Shown here in pieces: positions 10,850-19,950 of a DNA stretch of 64,000 nucleotides. The DNA lies in assembly GCA_944375765.1 (NCBI GenBank), contig CALWAR010000129.1, forward strand, positions 28,055 through 92,054. The letters run 5' to 3'. The stretch is from an uncultured Mediterraneibacter sp. GTDB taxonomy: Bacteria > Bacillota > Clostridia > Lachnospirales > Lachnospiraceae. A program made the translations under genes and the position numbers. Below the pieces are notes generated by a model. It saw only the letters and a list, made by a program, of their open reading frames with translations. It had not been told where the DNA came from and did no database searches. Numbering within the stretch: the stretch's first letter is position 1; each line of letters opens with the position of its first letter.

Positions 10850-10924
10850 GGTGTATACCTCCTGTCTCTGTGCGGGCTCTGCATAAAAGAAGAGCCTCTC
10901 TGACTTTTTCTGCCAGAGAAGCTC

Positions 10925-11250
10925 CTGAAATAAATAAAACGCCCCTGACAGAACTGGTTTCTGTCAAGGACGAATAATATACGCTCTTACACTATCCGCG
11001 GTGCCACCTTGATTCACAGGACTGACCTGTGCGCTTGGCAGGATACCATCATATCCCCGGCAACTGACGTATGCCCACACGTTGCAGAATACTCTGCGAT
11101 CGCTCGCATTTGACTGCACCCTCCGCGGTCCATTTGACAACTTGTTTCTCACCTGACTCTCAGCATCACAGGCTCTCTGTAAAGGCATCATTGCCGTTAT
11201 CTCCGCATCAACGGTTTAACTTATTAAATTGTGGATCAACAAATTTTTTA
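10925..11250 (-). promoter_or_regulatory. T-box leader for tryptophan, with terminator/antiterminator
   Basis: Read on the minus strand, the leader shows the Stem I features and a specifier-loop context AAATGGACC with a TGG (Trp) codon at 11130-11132. The invariant antiterminator sequence AAGGTGGCACCGCGG follows at about 10994-11010, then a terminator stem CGTCCTTGACAGAA/TTCTGTCAGGGGCG with TTTTATTTATTT at about 10930-10972. Uncharged tRNA-Trp would favour antitermination and expression of trpE-G-D-C-F-B-A. Family behaviour is known; tRNA identity is read from the specifier codon and the operon. Confidence 0.95.
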
Positions 11251-11252
11251 CA

Positions 11253-11282
11253 ATGATATCACCGGGACAGGACATTTGTCAA
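11253..11282 (-). promoter_or_regulatory. Promoter of the trp operon
   Basis: On the minus strand TTGACA (11277-11282) is separated by 18 nt from TATCAT (11253-11258). The predicted start lies just ahead of the T-box Stem I. Confidence 0.8.
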
Positions 11283-11302
11283 CCCTTTATTTTGATCCTT
11301 TT

Positions 11303-13081
11303 CTATCCCTGTCCGCCATACATCCTGAGGATATCCTCTGCGCTGCGTTCCAGTTCTTCCTTAGCCGCGCGCATCTCTGCAAGCTGACTCTCCTCTACGC
11401 GGTCAAGCCTGCACTTTGCGACCAGCTTCTGAAGTTTTCCGCTGTCGCTTTTGATCTGCTTTTTCGTCGCACGGTCGAGCTGTTTCCCTGCGTTTTTCAG
11501 ACATCTTTCCGTTCTGACAAGGAGTTTGTTCGCCTCTCCTAAAAGCTCGATGGCGTCCTTTCTTGTCTGATCCTGGGACGCATAGTTCTGCGCGTCCTGC
11601 ACCGCCTGAGCGATCTCTGTATCTGACATCCTGTCGTCTGCGGTGATGGTGATAGACTGCTCCATGCCTGTGTCAAGATCACGGGCGGATACTTTAAGTA
11701 TTCCGTTCGCATCGATATCGAAAGTGACTTCGATCTGCGGCACTCCCGCCGGAGCAGGCTTGATCCCCTTGAGCCGGAACTTTCCGATCGTCTTATTGTC
11801 CCTTGCCATGGTCCGCTCGCCCTGGAGAACGTGGATCTCCACATTTCTCTGATACGGCGCGGCAGTAGAGAATATCTGGGAATAGCGCGCAGGCAGCGTT
11901 GTGTTTCTCTCCACAATGCGCGTCGCCACGCCCCCTACAGTCTCTATAGAGAGGCTCAGCGGCGTCACATCCAGCAGGAGCAGGTCGCGCCCTGTCCCGG
12001 CCGCCACTAACCCTCTGCCCTGGAGTGTGCTCCCAAGGATGGCGGCTCCTTTTGCCACACATTCATCAGGATTGATATTCCTGGACGGTTCCTTTCCGGT
12101 CAGGTCCCTTACTTTCTGCTGAACGGCCGGTATCCTTGTCGAGCCGCCCACGAGCAGCACTCTCCCCAGTTGGGCCGGCGTGATATGGGCGTCGCTTAAC
12201 GCATTTCTCACCGGATCTTCCGTCATCTGGATCAGGTCGCTTATCATAGACTCGAACTCCTGCCTTGTGATCACCATATCCAGATGAAGAGGCTCTCCTT
12301 TGGACTGAGTGATGTACGGCTGGAGGATGTGGGTATTTTCGCTTGTCGAGAGTTCTTTCTTAGCCCTCTCGGCAGCCTCCCTTATCCGCTGCATCGCCGC
12401 GAAGTCTTTCGACAGATCTACCCGTGTCGTATCTTTGAATTTCCCTGTGATCCACTGAACGAGACGCTCGTCGAAATCATCTCCGCCCAGGTGATTGTTT
12501 CCGGAAGTCGCCAGAACTTCGATGATCCCCTCCCCGATCTCTATGATCGATACGTCAAAGGTCCCGCCTCCGAGATCATAGACCATGACTTTCTGCGGTT
12601 CTCCGTGATTAAGGCCGTATGACAGGGCCGCGCTCGTCGGCTCGTTGATGATGCGCTTTACATTGAGCCCTGCGATCCGGCCGGCGTCTTTGGTAGCCTG
12701 TCTCTGGATATCATTAAAATAAGCCGGCACAGTAATAACCGCCTCCGACACTTCTTCTCCGAGAAACTCTTCGGCGTCCTTTTTAAGCTGTGTCAGTATC
12801 ATCGCGCTGATGGTCTGAGGCTTATACTCTTTCCCGTCGATACGCGCCGACCAGTCTGTTCCCATATGACGCTTGACAGAGGCTATCGTCCGCTCCGGGT
12901 TCGTCACGGCCTGTCTTGCCGCCGCTTCCCCGATCAGCCTCTCGCCGTTCTTCGTAAATGCAACGATACTCGGAGTCGTCGTCGATCCTGTCTTTCCGGG
13001 TACGATCACCGGCGTGTCGTTCTCAACGACAGAAACACAACTGTTCGTAGTCCCCAGGTCTATCCCGATCACTCTGCTCAT
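11303..13081 (-). CDS. dnaK: Hsp70 chaperone, DnaK family
   Basis: ATP-dependent cytosolic chaperone. The 592-residue protein starts [14 protein letters not shown] at 13081 after AAGGAGAAGAGAAAT; a longer in-frame start at 13141 lacks a site. The nucleotide-binding domain carries [29 protein letters not shown] and [11 protein letters not shown]. The linker is [18 protein letters not shown], and the substrate domain ends in a short helical lid, finishing ...YGGQG without the usual acidic EEVD-like or long disordered tail. It stands alone, without hrcA, grpE or dnaJ, so it is probably a second DnaK paralogue rather than the one of the heat-shock operon. Its partner cochaperones cannot be named from here. 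Confidence 0.9.
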   Translation of the reverse strand: MSRVIGIDLGTTNSCVSVVENDTPVIVPGKTGSTTTPSIVAFTKNGERLIGEAAARQAVTNPERTIASVKRHMGTDWSARIDGKEYKPQTISAMILTQLKKDAEEFLGEEVSEAVITVPAYFNDIQRQATKDAGRIAGLNVKRIINEPTSAALSYGLNHGEPQKVMVYDLGGGTFDVSIIEIGEGIIEVLATSGNNHLGGDDFDERLVQWITGKFKDTTRVDLSKDFAAMQRIREAAERAKKELSTSENTHILQPYITQSKGEPLHLDMVITRQEFESMISDLIQMTEDPVRNALSDAHITPAQLGRVLLVGGSTRIPAVQQKVRDLTGKEPSRNINPDECVAKGAAILGSTLQGRGLVAAGTGRDLLLLDVTPLSLSIETVGGVATRIVERNTTLPARYSQIFSTAAPYQRNVEIHVLQGERTMARDNKTIGKFRLKGIKPAPAGVPQIEVTFDIDANGILKVSARDLDTGMEQSITITADDRMSDTEIAQAVQDAQNYASQDQTRKDAIELLGEANKLLVRTERCLKNAGKQLDRATKKQIKSDSGKLQKLVAKCRLDRVEESQLAEMRAAKEELERSAEDILRMYGGQG

Positions 13082-13175
13082 ATTTCTCTTCTCCTTGATA
13101 TGTTCCGCTTCCTGCGTCAGCCTGAAACACGGCGGGAGCATAGTCCGTCCCGGTCATCATGGCCCACTATATAAA

Positions 13176-13203
13176 ACCATACCACATTAGTTTTTCCGGT
13201 CAA
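13176..13203 (-). promoter_or_regulatory. Possible promoter of the dnaK homologue
   Basis: Minus-strand TTGACC (13198-13203) and TATGGT (13176-13181) are separated by 16 nt, about 95 nt ahead of the start codon. I found no CIRCE-type inverted repeat. Confidence 0.4.
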
Positions 13204-13260
13204 TACATTTTATTATTTTTTAATGCTTTACACATTTTTTTCAATCTTTTACGGCTTTTC

Positions 13261-13288
13261 TTGACTTTTTACTGATTCCATCTATACT
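13261..13288 (+). promoter_or_regulatory. Promoter of the ThrE-type exporter gene
   Basis: TTGACT (13261-13266) and TATACT (13283-13288) are separated by 16 nt, 63 nt ahead of the start codon. Confidence 0.6.
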
Positions 13289-13350
13289 GATATTTGATAT
13301 CGGAGTTTCACTGAACTATAGATTTAGATTGTGCAGAGAAAGGAAGCAAA

Positions 13351-14679
13351 ATGTCTCAGAACAATATCATCCCCAACCACATGGATATCTACTGGCATGA
13401 TTATACCGGACACGTGAAAAACAAAGCTGTCAGAGATGCAAGTCTGCCCGTAAAGGCCGCTCTCATCGGACGCGTCGGCCTGATGCTGCTCTCCTGCGGC
13501 ACCGGGGCGTGGCGCGTCAGGAATTCCATGAACACATTGTCCGAACAGCTCGGCATCACATGTACTGCCAGCATCGGGCTGATGACTATAGTATATACGT
13601 GCTTTGACGGACACAAGACTTTTACGAACTCCCTGTGCCTGAACAACACCGGAGTAAACACCTCCAAACTGAACCGTCTGGAGCGCTTCGTCAAAAAGTT
13701 CCCCACAGAGGGCATCTTAAGATCCGGCGAAGAGCTTCATCTGGAACTGGACGAGATCGACAGGATACGCGGACTGTACACGCCTGCAAAAACAGGTCTT
13801 GCGGCCGCCTGCGCCTGCGCGGCCTTTACTTTCCTCCTTGGCGGAGGACCGATAGAGATGGTCTGCGCGTTTATCGGCGCCGGCATCGGAACTTTCGTGC
13901 GCTGCCATCTGATCGCACGGAACTACACCCTGTATCTGTGCATTGTCTCGTCTGTCGCTCTCGCATGCCTGGCGTATATAGGTTCTCTGAGATTCGCCCA
14001 GACGTTCCTCTCTGTACCGGACGGCCATGAAGCCGGATATATATGTGCTATGCTCTTTATCATCCCCGGCTTTCCGTTCATCACAAGCGGAGTAGACCTG
14101 GCGAAGCTGGATATGCGTTCCGGTCTGGAACGTCTCGCTTATGCGGTCATTATTGTCATGATCGCCACCGTGACCGCCTGGATCATGTCGATGATACTCG
14201 GACTGCGTCCGGCGGACTTCCCCGAGATGTCCATCCCGCCGCTGCTGCTTACCATTCTCCGGATGGCCGCGAGCTTTGTCGGCGTGTTCGGCTTCTCCAT
14301 CATGTTCAACAGCACGATACGGATGGCCGCCGCTGCCGCAGGGATCGGCGCGATCGCCAACACATTGCGCTTAGAGCTTGTAAGTATGGCGTCATTTCAG
14401 CCTGCTGTCGCTGCTTTCCTCGGATCTCTGACTGCGGGCCTCCTGGCCTCCTTTGCCATGAAGCGGCTCGGGTATCCGAGGATATCTGTCACCGTACCGG
14501 CCATCGTCATCATGGTTCCGGGACTGTATCTGTACCGTGCAGTCTACAATATGGGAGAGATGTCCCTGAGGCTCTCGGCTCCGTGGCTTGTCTCCGCGCT
14601 GCTCATCATCATGGCGCTTCCGCTGGGACTCATCTTCGCCAGGATACTCACAGACCGTTCTTTCAGGCACTGTACCTGA
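13351..14679 (+). CDS. Threonine/serine exporter, ThrE family
   Basis: Predicted inner-membrane protein of 442 residues with a cytosolic-looking N-terminal segment of about 140 residues and about ten hydrophobic helices. The two halves correspond to the two ThrE-family domains that are often split into two genes in Firmicutes; here they are fused. Motifs include GGGPIEMVCAFIGAGIGT and a long PGFPFITSGVDL that resemble the family. It probably exports small hydroxy-amino acids, by homology only. The start ATG follows AGAAAGGAAGC. It is transcribed away from dnaK and ends at the repeat-type terminator at 14685. Confidence 0.75.
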   Translation: MSQNNIIPNHMDIYWHDYTGHVKNKAVRDASLPVKAALIGRVGLMLLSCGTGAWRVRNSMNTLSEQLGITCTASIGLMTIVYTCFDGHKTFTNSLCLNNTGVNTSKLNRLERFVKKFPTEGILRSGEELHLELDEIDRIRGLYTPAKTGLAAACACAAFTFLLGGGPIEMVCAFIGAGIGTFVRCHLIARNYTLYLCIVSSVALACLAYIGSLRFAQTFLSVPDGHEAGYICAMLFIIPGFPFITSGVDLAKLDMRSGLERLAYAVIIVMIATVTAWIMSMILGLRPADFPEMSIPPLLLTILRMAASFVGVFGFSIMFNSTIRMAAAAAGIGAIANTLRLELVSMASFQPAVAAFLGSLTAGLLASFAMKRLGYPRISVTVPAIVIMVPGLYLYRAVYNMGEMSLRLSAPWLVSALLIIMALPLGLIFARILTDRSFRHCT

Positions 14680-14684
14680 GAAAA

Positions 14685-14739
14685 TCCCGCAGCATTCGGA
14701 CTTTTTTAAGATCCGAATACTGCGGGACTGTCTTTTCCT
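14685..14739 (+). repeat. Direct repeat copy 1, terminator hairpin of the exporter gene
   Basis: The 55-nt element forms CCCGCAG-ATTCGGA paired with TCCGAAT-CTGCGGG around a CTTTTTTAAGA loop, followed by TCTTTTCC. It matches the element at 20847-20901 in 52 of 55 positions, in the same orientation. It lies 5 nt after the exporter stop and would terminate that transcript. Confidence 0.9.
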
Positions 14740-14801
14740 GTCTATCTCTCTTTTCCTGTCGATCTCTCTTATTTCAGAGCGTGGACTGTTGTTTTATTCT
14801 G

Positions 14802-15401
14802 TTATCTGTCCAGAGCGATCACTTTCTTTACCGGATACAGCGTTGCGACAAGGTTCATATCCACATCCTCCAGACGATCCCATGTTGTTTCTTTGAAATA
14901 GGCTTCATGCAGCTCAAAGGGCAGATGAAGAACCAGTTCACTGTTATCTCTCAGCGCAATCGCATATGCTCCATCCAATTGAGGATTCGCCACACCGAGC
15001 AGATCGGCATTCAGACCGCATACAATGGCCGGTCCCTGCACATAAAATTCAAGCAGACTTATCCCTGTACCTTCATCTGCATCTGTATTTTTCAGTGTGA
15101 CTTCCACATCATAAACCTTATCCGGAACGTACACGTATTCATCCTCCGCATCATACTTTTCCAGAAAGTCCTCATAATCCAGGATTTCCGCCCGATCGAC
15201 TCTGATAGAGTAGCCTTCCATAGTTTCATTAATCAGGATATCTTTTTCAAACTCTACCATCTCGCCTGTTTGGAATTCCTGCACGGGAGCATCCCTAAGC
15301 TGCCGGTTCACATACCGTATGCGTCCTGCATAAGCAAAAACGAGCAAAAGAATAACAATCAATATAACTGTCGGAACTATTCCTTTTTTCATCCTTTTCA
15401 T
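14802..15401 (-). CDS. Membrane-anchored extracytoplasmic protein (possible DUF5028)
   Basis: The 199-residue protein has one N-terminal membrane segment (about residues 7-25) and then a soluble, beta-rich, acidic domain presumably outside the cell. Its stretch VYDVEVTLKNTDADEGTGI looks like an immunoglobulin-type strand pair found in Gram-positive lipoproteins of the DUF4352/TEF group. It resembles what databases call DUF5028, from memory, not confirmed. It is the last gene of the minus-strand set, starting two bases after the ABC ATPase stop, with GGGAGG inside the ATPase end. It shares this kind of domain with the lipoprotein at 17746, so the two probably act together at the surface. Confidence 0.6.
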   Translation of the reverse strand: MKRMKKGIVPTVILIVILLLVFAYAGRIRYVNRQLRDAPVQEFQTGEMVEFEKDILINETMEGYSIRVDRAEILDYEDFLEKYDAEDEYVYVPDKVYDVEVTLKNTDADEGTGISLLEFYVQGPAIVCGLNADLLGVANPQLDGAYAIALRDNSELVLHLPFELHEAYFKETTWDRLEDVDMNLVATLYPVKKVIALDR

Positions 15402-15403
15402 AA

Positions 15404-16042
15404 TTACAGTTCCTCCCTGTCTTTAATCTTTCCATTTTCCAGCGTAAGGATTACATCCGCATACTCATGCAGTTTTTTCTCCTCATGGCAGGACAGGATG
15501 ATCAAAGTCCCTCTTTCTTGTTCTTCCCTTATAATCTTATCAAACAGCGCCACTCCTTCTGTATCCAGCGCGTTCAGCGGTTCGTCCAGAATCAGGATCT
15601 GAGGTTTTTCCATAATTGCCGCTGCTATTCCAAGCCGTTGTTTCATACCAAGAGAATATTTCTTGTATTTGCGCCTGTCTTCCGGATCCAGTCCTGTTCT
15701 TAGCAGCGCCTCTTTCACTTCTGTTTTACCGGCCCTGTTATTTAAGGTCGCCAGAAGCCACAGGTTGTCAAAGCCTGTATAGGAATCCAGAAAAGCAGGA
15801 TTTTCAATCAGCAGCCCCAGATCATCGGGAAAGGACATGTCCTTTCCCAGTTCCTTTCCCCTGATCTCGATCCTGCCTGACGTAGGATAGATCAGTCCGC
15901 TGACCAGCCTCATAAGCATTGTTTTGCCAGAACCGTTTATTCCTTTCAGCCCATATGTGATTCCCCCGTGAAACGTCTGGGTAATCCCGTCTATTACTGT
16001 TTTCCCTTTTATATTCTTACTCACATTTTCCAGTTTAATCAT
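15404..16042 (-). CDS. ABC transporter ATP-binding protein (export or immunity type)
   Basis: The 213-residue ATPase starts MIKLENVSKNIKG at 16042 after AACAGGAGGCG; nine extra in-frame residues upstream are unlikely. It has Walker A GINGSGKT, signature YSLGMKQR, Walker B ILILDEPLNALD and the switch His in LSCHEEK. The sequence is of the short drug/bacteriocin-export class (CcmA/BcrA-like), not an importer. It lies directly after two permeases, so the complex is probably two different permeases with an ATPase dimer. The substrate is unknown; the secreted proteins of the same block are candidates. Confidence 0.9.
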   Translation of the reverse strand: MIKLENVSKNIKGKTVIDGITQTFHGGITYGLKGINGSGKTMLMRLVSGLIYPTSGRIEIRGKELGKDMSFPDDLGLLIENPAFLDSYTGFDNLWLLATLNNRAGKTEVKEALLRTGLDPEDRRKYKKYSLGMKQRLGIAAAIMEKPQILILDEPLNALDTEGVALFDKIIREEQERGTLIILSCHEEKKLHEYADVILTLENGKIKDREEL

Positions 16043-16069
16043 CTTACGCCTCCTGTTGTGAACCCGCAC

Positions 16070-16900
16070 TCACGATTTTTTCAGTATATCGTATTTTCTG
16101 ATCCGCCAGATACCTGCCCCGATACTCAGAATGATCACAAGCACGCTGGCTATGATCCCCTGTTTAACGTCCATTCCATTTTCCTGATATATCACACTTC
16201 TCTTTACCATGGCAAAATTCCCGATCAGCAATGGCGTCTGAAAGTAGGTAGATGCAAACAGGATCACCGCGCTGACAATGAAACAATACATCCGGTCAAA
16301 GAAAAGTCCCAGGCAAAGCTGAAGCAGGTTCACCGCGACAGAAATCATAACCGGCAGTACTACCAGGGACATCCATACACTGCCGGGCTGCATGGGCTGA
16401 AGTTGCATATCAAGCAGTAGTGCACAGATTCGTTCAGAGTATTGAAATGAAAGATCTATATGCAGGATCACGCTCAGCAGCAGCGAAACGATATACCATA
16501 CTGCAAAGTACAGACATGTGGCCAGAAATACCCAGCAGCATTTTGAAAGCCACCACAGATTTCTGCTTTTCGTTCTTGTGATCGCCTGTATCCCGAATCC
16601 GGTCAGATTACTGTATGGATAATTCAATGTCAGAAAGGCAGAATAAAGAAAAATAAAAAGCCACACAACCGGAAACACAAAAGCATTTCCCAGTTCCGGT
16701 GAAAACGGTTCTTTCCCCTCAAAAAAATAAAGAAAAAGATTGACAATTGTAAACTTCTCATCTTCAATATTCATGCTTTGGACCGACATGTAAAAACTGA
16801 CCGTAAATACAGAGCACAGGATGGCAGCAGGCGCATACAGGTAACTCCTGCCGCTGATCCCATTTTTTATATCATATCTTATCAGTCTATAAAGCCTCAT
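16070..16900 (-). CDS. ABC transporter permease, first of a pair
   Basis: The 276-residue integral membrane protein starts MRLYRLIRYDIKNG at 16900 after GAGAGGAAAT. It has about six hydrophobic helices and no recognisable enzyme motif. The layout, a short basic N-terminus followed by a helix, a large loop and a five-helix cluster, is that of ABC-2 type permeases. Its start overlaps the preceding permease gene by 14 bases. It is not obviously homologous to that permease over its length, so the two would form a heterodimer. Confidence 0.7.
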   Translation of the reverse strand: MRLYRLIRYDIKNGISGRSYLYAPAAILCSVFTVSFYMSVQSMNIEDEKFTIVNLFLYFFEGKEPFSPELGNAFVFPVVWLFIFLYSAFLTLNYPYSNLTGFGIQAITRTKSRNLWWLSKCCWVFLATCLYFAVWYIVSLLLSVILHIDLSFQYSERICALLLDMQLQPMQPGSVWMSLVVLPVMISVAVNLLQLCLGLFFDRMYCFIVSAVILFASTYFQTPLLIGNFAMVKRSVIYQENGMDVKQGIIASVLVIILSIGAGIWRIRKYDILKKS

Positions 16901-17732
16901 ATTTCCTCTCTTTATACAATAAAACACCCAGTGTGAACGCCGCAAAAATCAGGAACATTACAAAATCGATCACCCCGCTGCGTTCATTTACTACCGGAAG
17001 CGCCTGTAAAAATTTGACCGGGGAGATCTCCCATCCCGGAAGCACATTCATATCGATATAATCCAGAAGAAGCATCAGGAAAAAGGGCGCCAGGACAACG
17101 GTCACCCGGCTCCGTATAAAAAAGGCCAGAACTATACTGATACAAGCCGTCAGTCCTGCAAAAACCCCGTCCAGCAATATATACAGCATACTGTAAAGAA
17201 ATGGATTACTGTAATAAAGCGCCGCCCACATGCTTTTCTCGCCGATCGTCCCATAAGGGTATATGTTTTCCATGCGCAGAGCCGGTAAAAACAACGCCGC
17301 CAGAAGAAAACTTAAGAGAAGCGGAATCATGACCGCCAGCGCGCCGGATACAAAACCGGCAAAATACTTGGAGAAGAAATATGATTTTCTCGGTATTCTG
17401 CTTATGATATTTTTCGTATATCCGCTCCTTATTTCTCCGGCCAGGGACCATCCATACGGCATGACCGCAATAATCGGGAGCAGAAAGAAGAAAACGCTTG
17501 TGGCAAATGATGTCACATCGGCGCCCAGCCAGTTAAAGAATAGTGATACTGACGTGATCATGGGATTCCCCGCTCCGTCTCCCGCCTGATAAGCGGCATA
17601 GAACTCATTGTAAATCTGAGCTTTCGTTACGGTATGATAGATTACGATGGAAAAGCTAAGCAAATATGTTATAAGCGCCGCCCTGCTGAATAATGCTTTT
17701 CTCATTTCATTTTTTATACATTTTACTGTCAT
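16887..17732 (-). CDS. ABC-2 type transporter permease, second of a pair
   Basis: The 281-residue protein starts MTVKCIKNEMRKAL at 17732 after GGGAGGAG, and six membrane segments are visible. The N-terminal KNEMRKALFSRAAL followed by a helix, and the conserved-type loop GEIRSGYTKNIISRIPRKSYFFSKY, are typical of ABC-2 bacteriocin-immunity and drug permeases. It overlaps the next permease gene and lies 14 nt after the lipoprotein stop. It probably works with the ATPase at 15404. Confidence 0.8.
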   Translation of the reverse strand: MTVKCIKNEMRKALFSRAALITYLLSFSIVIYHTVTKAQIYNEFYAAYQAGDGAGNPMITSVSLFFNWLGADVTSFATSVFFFLLPIIAVMPYGWSLAGEIRSGYTKNIISRIPRKSYFFSKYFAGFVSGALAVMIPLLLSFLLAALFLPALRMENIYPYGTIGEKSMWAALYYSNPFLYSMLYILLDGVFAGLTACISIVLAFFIRSRVTVVLAPFFLMLLLDYIDMNVLPGWEISPVKFLQALPVVNERSGVIDFVMFLIFAAFTLGVLLYKERKYEAL

Positions 17733-17745
17733 ATTCTCCTCCCAG

Positions 17746-18432
17746 CTACCAGATGTTAAACTGGACATCCTCCTCTCCTGGTACAATAGCTCCTTTCAGG
17801 CTCTCCACCTCTTTTTCCAGCACGATAAAACCGAGACGGACGTCCATCTCTTCTCCCTGTTCCAGTATATAGTGAAAAACGTGCGCCTCATTTCCGGGAT
17901 CAACTTTCCCGGCTTCACTGAAATATGCCGGAGAATAAACAGAAACCTCCTCCCCCTCTCCGCCGTAGAGAGCAATATCGTTTATCAGGAATTCATTCTT
18001 GTTTGCTACTCCCACAGCGTCAACATTCTGGATATTCAGATCCAGAACAACCAGCCGATGGGCATCTATAATGCTCCCATCCGGGGTTATATAATCTGAA
18101 AGACGCTGGTACTGCTCATAATCTTCAAAAGGAAGTTCATAATACATATTCTCTATAGCAAGACCTAAATCTGAATCCGATAGACTGATACCGGTTTCCT
18201 CAAAAGACTGATACAACTGGCAGTCGGTTATGCGATAGTTTAGCGTCCCCTCATATATAGGACTGGCAATCACATTGCTTTTGTCCATCGCTTCTTCTGT
18301 AGTTTGTATTGTGATTTTTCCCTCCTCCCCACCGTCACTGTCAGCATCGCCATTTGCGGAGGGCAGATAACTGCAGGCTGATAAGAACAGCGCTGCCAGA
18401 CAACTTATTATGATCGCCGCTTTTTTCTTCAT
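17746..18432 (-). CDS. Lipoprotein (possible DUF5027 family)
   Basis: The 228-residue protein starts MKKKAAIIISCLAALF at 18432 after AGGAGAG, with a lipobox LSAC at about residues 16-19; maturation at the Cys would leave it anchored on the outer face of the membrane. After an acidic linker it has one beta-rich domain, in which VVLDLNIQNVDAVGVANKNEF resembles the immunoglobulin-type strand pair of the protein at 14802. It resembles DUF5027 lipoproteins from memory. It precedes the permeases and follows a secreted protein, so it may be an immunity or receptor component. Confidence 0.7.
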   Translation of the reverse strand: MKKKAAIIISCLAALFLSACSYLPSANGDADSDGGEEGKITIQTTEEAMDKSNVIASPIYEGTLNYRITDCQLYQSFEETGISLSDSDLGLAIENMYYELPFEDYEQYQRLSDYITPDGSIIDAHRLVVLDLNIQNVDAVGVANKNEFLINDIALYGGEGEEVSVYSPAYFSEAGKVDPGNEAHVFHYILEQGEEMDVRLGFIVLEKEVESLKGAIVPGEEDVQFNIW

Positions 18433-18506
18433 TGACTCTCTCCTGTAATAATCCGGGAAGTACTCACGCCAGCAGTTTCGGGAGCACTTCCCGTATATAG
18501 AACTCA

Positions 18507-18986
18507 TTAATTAACTACAGTATAATTCCTGGTACTGTCCGGACTCCACACACCCGTAACGGTTCCTGCAGCCGATGTATTAGATCTAAGCCGAAGTTGC
18601 GCCATCAAAGTCTTCTTTCCAGAATACTTATTCCTGTTTTCATAGATAAAATTCGTAATACTTGACGGAACACTTCTCCGGACTGTAGCTGTTATTCCGT
18701 GCGTTTCATTATAATAACTTGATGCTGTTTTCCTGTTACCATAGGTTCTCACCTGAATATATGTCGTGGGTGAAGAAGTGAGTTTTACATAAACTTTAGT
18801 ATTGGTTTCTTTGTAGCGTGCCGGTACTGATTTAAAACTTTTTGATACAGACTCAACCCGAATATTAATATCTCTATCGGATACCTGCGGCGCTGCATGT
18901 ACAGGAAAAGCGCTCCCAAGCATTCCGGCAATAATAAAAGCTCCTGCAACAATACCTTTTGTTCTTTTTAACATGTTTTTGTACAT
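18507..18986 (-). CDS. Small secreted protein, first gene of the minus-strand set
   Basis: The 159-residue protein has a clear signal peptide (MYKNMLKRTKGIVAGAF... cleaved after VHAA, about residue 32), leaving about 127 residues with many Ser, Thr, Arg and Tyr and few acidic residues. The mature part looks all-beta. It is reminiscent of DUF2712-type secreted proteins that sit beside bacteriocin-like ABC transporters, but this is an impression. The start has GAGGAGGAAATAGTA. The palindrome at 19051 lies about 65 nt upstream, so expression is probably controlled by the PadR protein. Confidence 0.7.
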   Translation of the reverse strand: MYKNMLKRTKGIVAGAFIIAGMLGSAFPVHAAPQVSDRDINIRVESVSKSFKSVPARYKETNTKVYVKLTSSPTTYIQVRTYGNRKTASSYYNETHGITATVRRSVPSSITNFIYENRNKYSGKKTLMAQLRLRSNTSAAGTVTGVWSPDSTRNYTVVN

Positions 18987-19050
18987 TACTATTTCCTCCT
19001 CTTCTACATTGGTTTTCTGTCGGCATCAATATCGATATTTTTGCTCTTTC

Positions 19051-19077
19051 ATACTATGTAGAATACATACATAGTAT
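19051..19077. promoter_or_regulatory. Palindromic operator between divergent gene sets (probable PadR site)
   Basis: Perfect 10-bp inverted repeats ATACTATGTA (19051-19060) and TACATAGTAT (19068-19077) are separated by 7 nt. PadR regulators typically bind inverted repeats containing ATGT and ACAT. It lies upstream of the secreted protein on minus and of the padR-type gene on plus. Confidence 0.7.
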
Positions 19078-19213
19078 ATTTACGATTAGATAATATCATA
19101 TTATTTATATTTGTACAGCATTTATTTTATTATTATGCTATAATATCTATGCCTGATCAAAAACAACCCTGTTTATTTCGTCAGGCATTATAATTTAAAA
19201 GCAGGAGGGGTAC

Positions 19214-19564
19214 ATGAAAACCAAAGACGCTTTTAAGAAAGGCTCTCTGGAGATGCTGATCCTAAAACTTCTTTCTGTTCAGGACTGCTATGGATATCAA
19301 CTCACTCAAATTATGAAGAAAGAATCAGATGGTCTGATCCAGATCCCATCCGGCTCTCTTTACCCAACACTGTACAAACTGCTGGACAGCGGATATATTA
19401 CAGAATACGCTGTAAAAAGCGGCAAAAGACAGGAACGGATTTATTATCATCTGGAAGAGAGCGGAGCAGGTTATCTGAATGAACAGATTAGCGCTTATCG
19501 GAATATTTCTCAGGCGATTTTAAAAATATTGGATTATAAAGGAGATCAAAAAGAAAATGACTAA
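19214..19564 (+). CDS. PadR family transcriptional regulator
   Basis: The 116-residue DNA-binding protein has the PadR winged helix: KKGSLEMLILKLLSVQDCYGYQL, then PSGSLYPTLYKLLDSGYI, then a wing with KSGKRQERIYYHLEESG, and a short C-terminal dimerisation helix. PadR proteins usually repress stress or export genes and release DNA on binding a small hydrophobic ligand. The start has GCAGGAGGGGTAC. It heads the plus-strand set of the block, and the next gene starts two bases after its stop. The palindrome at 19051 is its probable operator, so it may control both divergent sets. Confidence 0.92.
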   Translation: MKTKDAFKKGSLEMLILKLLSVQDCYGYQLTQIMKKESDGLIQIPSGSLYPTLYKLLDSGYITEYAVKSGKRQERIYYHLEESGAGYLNEQISAYRNISQAILKILDYKGDQKEND

Positions 19565-19566
19565 AC

Positions 19567-19869
19567 ATGCAGCAGTATTTAAAACGCGTCAAATCTTTCA
19601 TTCTGATCAAAGGCAGAACTGAACGCCGTTTTCTTAGTAATCTGCGCAACGACCTGGAGGAATTTGATAAAATTCATCCAGACAGCAGTTACGAAACCCT
19701 GACTGAGGAATTCGGCTCTCCCTGGGATATGTTTTATTCCTATCTCTCTGAGCAGAACTCCGGATTACTGGTCAGGCGGGTGAAACTAAGAAAAGCAGCA
19801 CTGCGCGTTTTTATCGGCGTTTTATTTGCAATCGTGCTCAGTCTGATATTATACCGCCGATCTTATTAA
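19567..19869 (+). CDS. Small HAAS-like membrane protein, probably frameshifted at its end
   Basis: The 100-residue protein has a charged helical N-terminal domain with LSNLRNDLEEFDKIHPDSSYETLTEEFGSP, the pattern of the short HAAS/DUF1700-type domains encoded next to PadR regulators, and one membrane helix at the C-terminus (about residues 75-95). It is a paralogue of the next gene: both have the FLxxLxxDxxE and EFGxP motifs. After the stop at 19867 the +1 frame stays open to TAA at 19934 and encodes a hydrophilic tail, which lines up with the tail of the neighbour. A one-base insertion near 19845-19855 may have cut the tail off. Translation is probably coupled to padR. Confidence 0.7.
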   Translation: MQQYLKRVKSFILIKGRTERRFLSNLRNDLEEFDKIHPDSSYETLTEEFGSPWDMFYSYLSEQNSGLLVRRVKLRKAALRVFIGVLFAIVLSLILYRRSY

Positions 19870-19950
19870 CGAATATAACATTACCATGGAAAACGTAGTA
19901 GACGGATACAGAGAGACCGTTGAGATACTTGAGTAAAAGGAGGGTTATCC

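Noticed and set aside
14043-15602. 519-residue ORF on plus
   Set aside because: It overlaps the exporter gene out of frame and then runs antisense to two supported genes; composition is that of a shadow frame.
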